A stretch of 12,035 bases of DNA. It comes from Thermoprotei archaeon ex4572_64 (lineage in GTDB: Archaea > Thermoproteota > Thermoprotei > Thermoproteales > Thermocladiaceae). The first letter of the stretch is position 1. Every line of letters begins with the position of its first letter. This document shows, one piece after another, positions 8,105-12,035 of the stretch. The DNA is taken from NCBI GenBank assembly GCA_002254895.1, contig NJDF01000004.1, forward strand, positions 1-12,035, read 5' to 3'. The translations under genes and the position numbers were made by a program. Under the pieces are notes generated by a model. That model was not told the origin of the DNA. It made no database searches and was given only the letters and a program-made list of their open reading frames with translations.

Positions 8105-8123
8105 AGGTTTAAGCTCTTATAAG
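8105..8123 (-). promoter_or_regulatory. Promoter region of atpK
   Basis: Reading the minus strand, CTTATAAG (8116-8123) and GCTTAAAC (about 8106-8113) are TATA-like. Usual spacing puts the transcript start at about 8084-8094, upstream of the signal-peptide-like extension rather than downstream of it. This supports the extension being part of the translated message. Confidence 0.4.
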
Positions 8124-8144
8124 AAGATGTTAAGTGAAGAGATC

Positions 8145-8196
8145 TCAGAACCAATATGCAGAAATCAATACGCTCCTAGTTAGCAGTCATCATCAC
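8145..8196 (-). ncRNA. Possible C/D box guide RNA downstream of hisE
   Basis: On the minus strand, directly after the hisE stop, GTGATGA (8190-8196, or the overlapping ATGATGA at 8187-8193) matches the C box and CTGA (8145-8148) the D box, about 50 bases apart. A weak C'-like TGATTT sits at 8162-8167, leaving a 13-base guide (CTGCATATTGGTT) before the D box. No clear D' box is seen and the terminal stem is weak. Position after an ORF end and size suit archaeal methylation guide RNAs. The short motifs could be chance. Confidence 0.33.
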
Positions 8197-8198
8197 TA

Positions 8199-8492
8199 TT
8201 ATCTAGCTCTCTCTAAGTGTCTTCTTTCTAACTCTATGCATACTTGCTTAAAATTTAGATTAAGTACTTTAAGTAATACAAGTACATGGTATGTTAAGTC
8301 TGCTACTTCATAAATTACTTGATCTCTATTATTAGTTAAAGCTGCAAGAACTACTTCAAAAGCTTCCTCACCAATTTTTTTACAGATCTTCTCTAAACCT
8401 TCTTGGTAAAGTCTGTATGTATAGCTACTTGGATCCTTACTTCTGATTCTATCCTCAATGATCTCTTCAAGCCTGTATAGGAAGTTACACAT
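8199..8492 (-). CDS. hisE: Phosphoribosyl-ATP pyrophosphohydrolase (HisE)
   Basis: This is the second enzyme of histidine biosynthesis; it hydrolyses phosphoribosyl-ATP to phosphoribosyl-AMP and pyrophosphate in the cytoplasm. The 97 residues cover the whole MazG-like helical domain: LEEIIEDRIRS near the start, SYTYRLYQEG, the metal-binding KIGEEAFEVVLAA (39-51), then EVADLTYHVLVLL (61-73) with its acidic pair and His. Length is normal for a stand-alone HisE; there is no HisI domain, so the next step must be encoded elsewhere. The gene starts at ATG 8490-8492, only 28 bases after the hisD stop on the same strand, so both are probably co-transcribed. A weak TATA-like TTTAAGAAA lies near 8515-8524. 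Confidence 0.95.
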   Translation of the reverse strand: MCNFLYRLEEIIEDRIRSKDPSSYTYRLYQEGLEKICKKIGEEAFEVVLAALTNNRDQVIYEVADLTYHVLVLLKVLNLNFKQVCIELERRHLERAR

Positions 8493-8506
8493 GAGTTTGA
8501 AAAGTT

Positions 8507-8578
8507 CTAGGTAATGTTTCTTAAACTTTCTCTATGGTATTTAAATTTCTCGATTTCTGCAAGCATAATGGAGACTTC
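8507..8578 (-). pseudogene. Displaced C-terminal segment of hisD in another frame
   Basis: Reading the minus strand from GAA at 8576-8578 to TAG at 8507-8509 gives EVSIMLAEIEKFKYHRESLR followed by three more residues. This matches the HisD C-terminal signature (LAE-x-E, four residues, H, then S and R). GAG at 8549-8551 and CAT at 8534-8536 keep the Glu-to-His spacing of E414/H419 in the E. coli enzyme, H419 being a zinc ligand. It overlaps the end of the hisD frame and begins right after its HVLPT motif, so the intervening ~35-40 residues of the family are absent. Confidence 0.7.
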
Positions 8579-9621
8579 GTTGGAAGTACATGACTAATAC
8601 CTGCAGCATAGTCAAGAAATGGTGATGGAGTATTTATAGAGACTACTCCAACATTCTCAACTCTGCTGGCTATTCTCCAAGCATCATTACTGTACACTAC
8701 TAAATGTTCAGGAGCTAAGTCATTAATTAACTCTACAGCTTCATTAACATCATTAACGTGTATGAGATAGTACTTGCCCAAGTCATTACTGTAAGTACTA
8801 CTTAATTTTTTAAGAAATGTTCTCAATAACTCCTCTCTCATCGATATTACTACACCAATACTTGAAATTCCATGCTCAAGTTGTGCTAAAAGATCGAGAA
8901 CTGCACTTTCAATTTTATCAGGATCATCTATATACATGACTATCTCTGTTGGTCCTTCAAAACCATCAATACCTACCTGTGTTGATACTAGAAGTTTTGC
9001 TGTCTGTACGTAGATATTTCCAGGACCAACAATCTTGTCAACCTTTTGCACAGTCTCTGTGCCGTAGGCTAGAGCTGCTATTGCTTGAGCACCACCAACT
9101 CTATACACGACATCTACGTTTAGATAGTCGAGAATGTATGCCATTTCAGGACTTATAAGTCCATTACTTAGAGGTGGTGTAGCTATACTGATACTCTTAA
9201 CTTTAGCTATCTTTGCAGGTATTATTGTCATTAGAGCTGTAGATACGTAATTTTTAGGAACATAAATTCCAACTTTACTTATAGGTGTCCACTTAACTAT
9301 TCTCTTAACATTTCTAAATGTAGTCTCAATATTTTTAAATTCAAAACATTCATAGAATGTGAAGATTGAGTCCACAACTTTACCTACACTCATTTTAAAA
9401 TCACTACTTACTTGAGATGAGAGCTTCTTAATGATGCTGAATTTCAACTCTACACTATCAATTTCAACTTTATCGAAGATTCTTGTATACTCTATCAATG
9501 CCTTATCTCCACATCTACGTACATTTTCAATAATTTCTCTAACTTTAGGTATGTATTCTTCAAGATTTAGAGATCTACTTACTATCTCTTTAACTTCTTG
9601 ACTATTCTTTCTCAGAATCAT
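8521..9621 (-). CDS. hisD: Histidinol dehydrogenase (HisD), C-terminally disrupted
   Basis: This is the last enzyme of histidine biosynthesis, oxidising L-histidinol twice with NAD to L-histidine. The 366 residues match the family from the N-terminus (EIVSRSLN, RRCGDKALIEYT) through KVGIYVPKN (116-124), the nucleotide region IVGPGNIYVQTAK (197-209), zinc-site residues Q247 and H250 (AQLEHG), the catalytic pair E305/H306 (APEHLVV), D337 and HVLPT (344-348). After HVLPT the frame gives 18 unrelated residues and stops. Family members usually have 410-430 residues and end with a Glu/His motif carrying a zinc ligand; that motif is present here only in another frame (separate entry). As read, the protein lacks H419 of the E. 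coli numbering and should be inactive unless the sequence is wrong or is decoded unusually. A TATA-like TTAAAAATAG at about 9645-9654 sits near -25 for a leaderless start at ATG 9619-9621. Confidence 0.9.
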   Translation of the reverse strand: MILRKNSQEVKEIVSRSLNLEEYIPKVREIIENVRRCGDKALIEYTRIFDKVEIDSVELKFSIIKKLSSQVSSDFKMSVGKVVDSIFTFYECFEFKNIETTFRNVKRIVKWTPISKVGIYVPKNYVSTALMTIIPAKIAKVKSISIATPPLSNGLISPEMAYILDYLNVDVVYRVGGAQAIAALAYGTETVQKVDKIVGPGNIYVQTAKLLVSTQVGIDGFEGPTEIVMYIDDPDKIESAVLDLLAQLEHGISSIGVVISMREELLRTFLKKLSSTYSNDLGKYYLIHVNDVNEAVELINDLAPEHLVVYSNDAWRIASRVENVGVVSINTPSPFLDYAAGISHVLPTKSPLCLQKSRNLNTIEKV

Positions 9622-9655
9622 CTATTTAAGGCATTTAGTTGAACTATTTTTAACA

Positions 9656-10513
9656 TTACTCAACCCACTTCTTATTACGTATCTTGTCTATTAGATAGTC
9701 ATGTAGAAATTTCAATCCATGTGTAGATAGTGCTTCAATTTCAACTTTCTTCTTCATTTTTAAGAAGAGTTGAATTTCTTTTTTCCAAGATTCACTCTGA
9801 AACCATGGATATCTGAGAAGCTCTTGTGCTCTCTTTAAATCTCTTTCAGTTGCTGCAATCACATACTCATCACTAATCTTGTAGTTAATTATATCTGAAG
9901 TTGCAAGACCTATGAACTTAGCTTCAGGTGTTGCTAGTCTTTCACTTTCATAACTAAGCTTGATAGAGCCACTTCTATAGACGCTATATATGTACCATCC
10001 ATAGGGATCTGAGTCTGTAAGTACGTAAATGGGTAGCTTAAATTCTTCATTAAGTCTTCTAATAAATCTCCTAGTAGCTCTATCTGGCATTCCCTTAGCG
10101 GTAACTAAAATACAGTTTTCACGTTTCCAATAACCTTCACGATTAAGTCTTTGAAAAATGGCATCCTTCTCTACAACAAGTACATAACTTGCCTCTACCT
10201 TAACTATCTCTAAATCATCAGGATTTGGTGGTAAGCTTAGTGCTGTCTCTCCAAGCCTTGTAGCATCGATTTCAAAACCTTTAGAACGAACAATTATAGG
10301 ACCAACAATCTTACCCTTAACGTCAGCTGAAAGTCCCATTTCTTCTCTTAGAAGTCCAGTACCTACTTCAATATCTTCAATAACGGCATTTGACTCATCT
10401 TGATCATCCCAAGTATTTTCTTTTACCCTCTTACCAATATGTTCGAAAAAGATGGTATGCTTACCGTTGTAATATAGATCTCTAATAGTGGGGTAAACGT
10501 CTTGTCTAATAGC
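9656..10513 (-). CDS. top6A: DNA topoisomerase VI subunit A (Top6A/Spo11 family), N-terminally truncated
   Basis: This is the DNA-cleaving subunit of type IIB topoisomerase. The frame opens just after the top6B stop and codes for 285 residues. Residues 9-15 (TIRDLYY) hold the catalytic tyrosine (Y15 by alignment with the Sulfolobus and Methanocaldococcus enzymes), followed by GKHTIFFEHIGKR, DESNAVIEDIEV and LLREEMG. The Toprim domain has VVEKDAIF with its metal-binding Glu and LTDSDPYGWY with the Asp pair; YESERLATPEAKF follows. About 90 residues, most of the winged-helix domain before the tyrosine, are missing. No ATG, GTG or TTG occurs before ATG 10337-10339, and starting there (227 residues) would lose the catalytic tyrosine. 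I therefore give the full homologous open stretch, not a proven CDS. The 34-base gap to hisD carries a promoter-like box. Confidence 0.85.
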   Translation of the reverse strand, partial: AIRQDVYPTIRDLYYNGKHTIFFEHIGKRVKENTWDDQDESNAVIEDIEVGTGLLREEMGLSADVKGKIVGPIIVRSKGFEIDATRLGETALSLPPNPDDLEIVKVEASYVLVVEKDAIFQRLNREGYWKRENCILVTAKGMPDRATRRFIRRLNEEFKLPIYVLTDSDPYGWYIYSVYRSGSIKLSYESERLATPEAKFIGLATSDIINYKISDEYVIAATERDLKRAQELLRYPWFQSESWKKEIQLFLKMKKKVEIEALSTHGLKFLHDYLIDKIRNKKWVE

Positions 10514-12004
10514 TTATGCATACATGTTGAAAGTTATGTATTTAGTGATTATTTCTTCTTCTTTCTCCTTCTTACTTAAATAAGTTTTCAATTTTCTAGC
10601 AACTTCTCTAACTCCAAGTTTTATCTCTTCTTCAATTTCAGGAACATCAGCAATAGCTTCTTTACCAGTGCTTGCATATGGTATTTTTGTTGAACATATA
10701 TGCACAATTAGTGCTATTGGTGCTGGAAACCTTATCTTGTAATTACTCCAATCAATTTCATCAATGACTTTTCTAACAACGTCAGAACCCTCATCATAGA
10801 TAAGGGGTACCTTATTTGCAAATCTGTAAATTATGGGTTTATCACTTAGTTGAAGTTTACCACCCCATGCAAGTGCAACCTCCACTATGAAGGGATGACC
10901 AGAGTAAGAGCTTGGTTTTCTAGTAGTTGCAAATGTTACTTCAGGTTCAAGAATTCTCTTAACACCTTCAATTAGAAGCTCTTCAGTTACTGGTGAGAGC
11001 CAGTCAGCTCTAGGTCTTCTCCAACCATTATACTCTCTCATCTTACTTACAAGTAAAGTTATCTCGTCATCTGTGAGTTTAGATACTTTCTCATCACCAT
11101 TAAGTCCAGTCCAAGATAGAAAAGCTTCAGCAATACTCTCACCAACACCATCAAAATACTCTACAAGAAGTTCTTTCAAAGACATTTCAGGATTTCTATA
11201 TATTAAATGTTTAATCAACTCCACATCAACACTTTTAGGATGAGGTAAACCTTCTCTTGAAGGGGTAGGTAATTTTGTAGTTACTCTAGGTACATATAGA
11301 CTAAGTTCTGGACCTTTAATGAAGATTTCAGCATAAGGTGCTATCATGGCTGTTCTCCTGATGTACTCTTCAACTCTTCTCTTAGCTTTACTCCAGTCTC
11401 CCTCAATAATCACGTTAACGTAAGTTCCATGCCATTTATACTTATTCTCAACTTCTCTATACTTTATGATTAATGGCTCATTCTTGACAGTGTCTATCAT
11501 TAATTGATACTCATAGATCTTATCGCTACCAGGAATAGAACTTCTTATAGTTATTGGCTTATTTGTTGTCGATTGGGCATATAGGATAACCATCTTCACA
11601 CCTAGACCAAAAACTCCTCTATGTTGTCTAATTCTGTACTTACTACTGTAGAAAATTTTACCAAACACATTCGGTATTTCATAATTTGGAATACCAATAC
11701 CATTATCCTCAACGTGAATACTTAACCAACTTCTAGACTTATCGTAGTAGTTGATAATTACCTTAATGTTTGGTGGTATGCCATAACTTTCAGTAGCATC
11801 TAAGCTATTTTCAACAAGTTCTCTAATTGTTTGATATGTTGCTCTTGTAGGATTAGCAAAACCTGCAATCTCCTTATTTCTTCTAAACCATTCAGCTGGT
11901 GATAATTGCTCATATTTTAAATCAACATCGTAATTATGCATGTACATTAATAGCTTAATTAGTTTCTTAAAAATTCTTTTCTCACAGAGCTTCCTCGAGT
12001 ACAT
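10514..12004 (-). CDS. top6B: DNA topoisomerase VI subunit B (Top6B), GHKL ATPase subunit
   Basis: This is the ATP-binding subunit that closes on DNA and drives strand passage by Top6A. The 496 residues show the GHKL ATPase fold: RELVENSLDA (61-70) with the magnesium-binding N66, DNGIGIP (100-106), and GVFGLGVKM (130-138). An H2TH-like region follows (about 255-340, including YFDGVGESIAEAFL), then the transducer domain with the ATP-sensing loop TKIPYASTGKEAIAD near 440. The chain ends at KYITFNMYA, apparently short of the usual C-terminus, and the TAA is followed in the same frame by Top6A sequence. The start is uncertain: ATG 12002-12004 adds a basic 19-residue leader not expected in the family, while M20 (11945-11947), with TTTTTAAGAA about 25 bases upstream, fits a leaderless start and the family N-terminus (LSPAEWFRRNKEIAGF). 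Confidence 0.93.
   Translation of the reverse strand: MYSRKLCEKRIFKKLIKLLMYMHNYDVDLKYEQLSPAEWFRRNKEIAGFANPTRATYQTIRELVENSLDATESYGIPPNIKVIINYYDKSRSWLSIHVEDNGIGIPNYEIPNVFGKIFYSSKYRIRQHRGVFGLGVKMVILYAQSTTNKPITIRSSIPGSDKIYEYQLMIDTVKNEPLIIKYREVENKYKWHGTYVNVIIEGDWSKAKRRVEEYIRRTAMIAPYAEIFIKGPELSLYVPRVTTKLPTPSREGLPHPKSVDVELIKHLIYRNPEMSLKELLVEYFDGVGESIAEAFLSWTGLNGDEKVSKLTDDEITLLVSKMREYNGWRRPRADWLSPVTEELLIEGVKRILEPEVTFATTRKPSSYSGHPFIVEVALAWGGKLQLSDKPIIYRFANKVPLIYDEGSDVVRKVIDEIDWSNYKIRFPAPIALIVHICSTKIPYASTGKEAIADVPEIEEEIKLGVREVARKLKTYLSKKEKEEEIITKYITFNMYA
11967..11976 (-). promoter_or_regulatory. TATA-like box favouring an internal top6B start
   Basis: The minus strand reads TTTTTAAGAA here, centred about 25 bases before the ATG at 11945-11947. 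A rival box, TTTAATTATTTTAA, lies at about 12018-12031 and would suit the ATG at 12002-12004. The sequence supports both; the family N-terminus favours the internal one. Confidence 0.3.
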
Positions 12005-12035
12005 TCTTAAAAGAGTTAAAATAATTAAATTACGT

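Noticed and set aside
8011..8198. A tRNA or protein-coding small ORF between hisE and atpK
   Set aside because: No cloverleaf or T-arm consensus was found; the only supported contents are the atpK leader region, its promoter and the candidate guide RNA.
10337..10516. An archaeal intron at the top6B/top6A junction
   Set aside because: An intron would add sequence between the coding parts; here coding sequence is absent and no extra bases lie between them.
9656..12004. A natural Topo VIII-type fused enzyme from a mobile element
   Set aside because: Top6B has the H2TH and transducer regions of chromosomal Topo VI, Top6A matches crenarchaeal Topo VI closely, a stop separates them, and no mobile-element genes are nearby.

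Overview
The window looks like a chromosomal piece of a thermophilic archaeon, most probably of the Thermoproteota (Crenarchaeota). The DNA is AT-rich, arginine is written mostly with AGA/AGG, and several genes have TATA-like boxes about 25-30 bases before a start with almost no leader. The gene set is archaeal: a PIN-ATPase-KH protein, a single-domain KaiC-like ATPase, SRP54 with its M domain, subunits a/I, C and K of an A/V-type ATP synthase, and both subunits of DNA topoisomerase VI. I cannot name the genus from this sequence alone. There is no rRNA, tRNA, CRISPR array, insertion sequence or phage gene.

Layout. Bases 2-3697 (+) hold the 3' part of the PIN-ATPase gene (its 5' end lies outside the window), a KaiC-like ATPase with tyrosine-rich tails at both ends, and SRP54. 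Bases 3735-8010 hold three ATP synthase genes in alternating orientation: the large membrane subunit a/I (-), subunit C (+) from a shared divergent promoter region, and the proteolipid ring subunit K (-). Bases 8145-8196 (-) hold a possible C/D box guide RNA. Bases 8199-12004 (-) hold, in transcription order, top6B, top6A, hisD and hisE with short gaps. Top6B/Top6A manage DNA topology and decatenation; HisD and HisE act in histidine biosynthesis.

The most unusual stretch is the minus-strand block from about 8.0 to 10.5 kb, where three genes show missing or out-of-frame pieces. (1) top6B and top6A are in the same frame, separated by one TAA. The N-terminal ~90 residues expected of Top6A, and probably the last part of Top6B, are absent, and the Top6A remnant has no ATG/GTG/TTG before its catalytic tyrosine. 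(2) hisD stops early, but its missing zinc-binding C-terminal motif can be read in another frame on the same DNA, with about 35-40 codons lost at the junction. (3) The proteolipid gene has an in-frame signal-peptide-like sequence upstream of its only canonical start, with no usable start codon for it. The cause may be sequence error or assembly collapse, real decay, or unusual decoding; sequence alone cannot decide, but the clustering should be reported.

The other striking item is the KaiC-like ATPase. Its core is flanked by low-complexity tails made largely of Tyr and Gln, an arrangement that suggests self-assembly or surface binding. ATP synthase subunit a/I is also unusually long at 923 residues.
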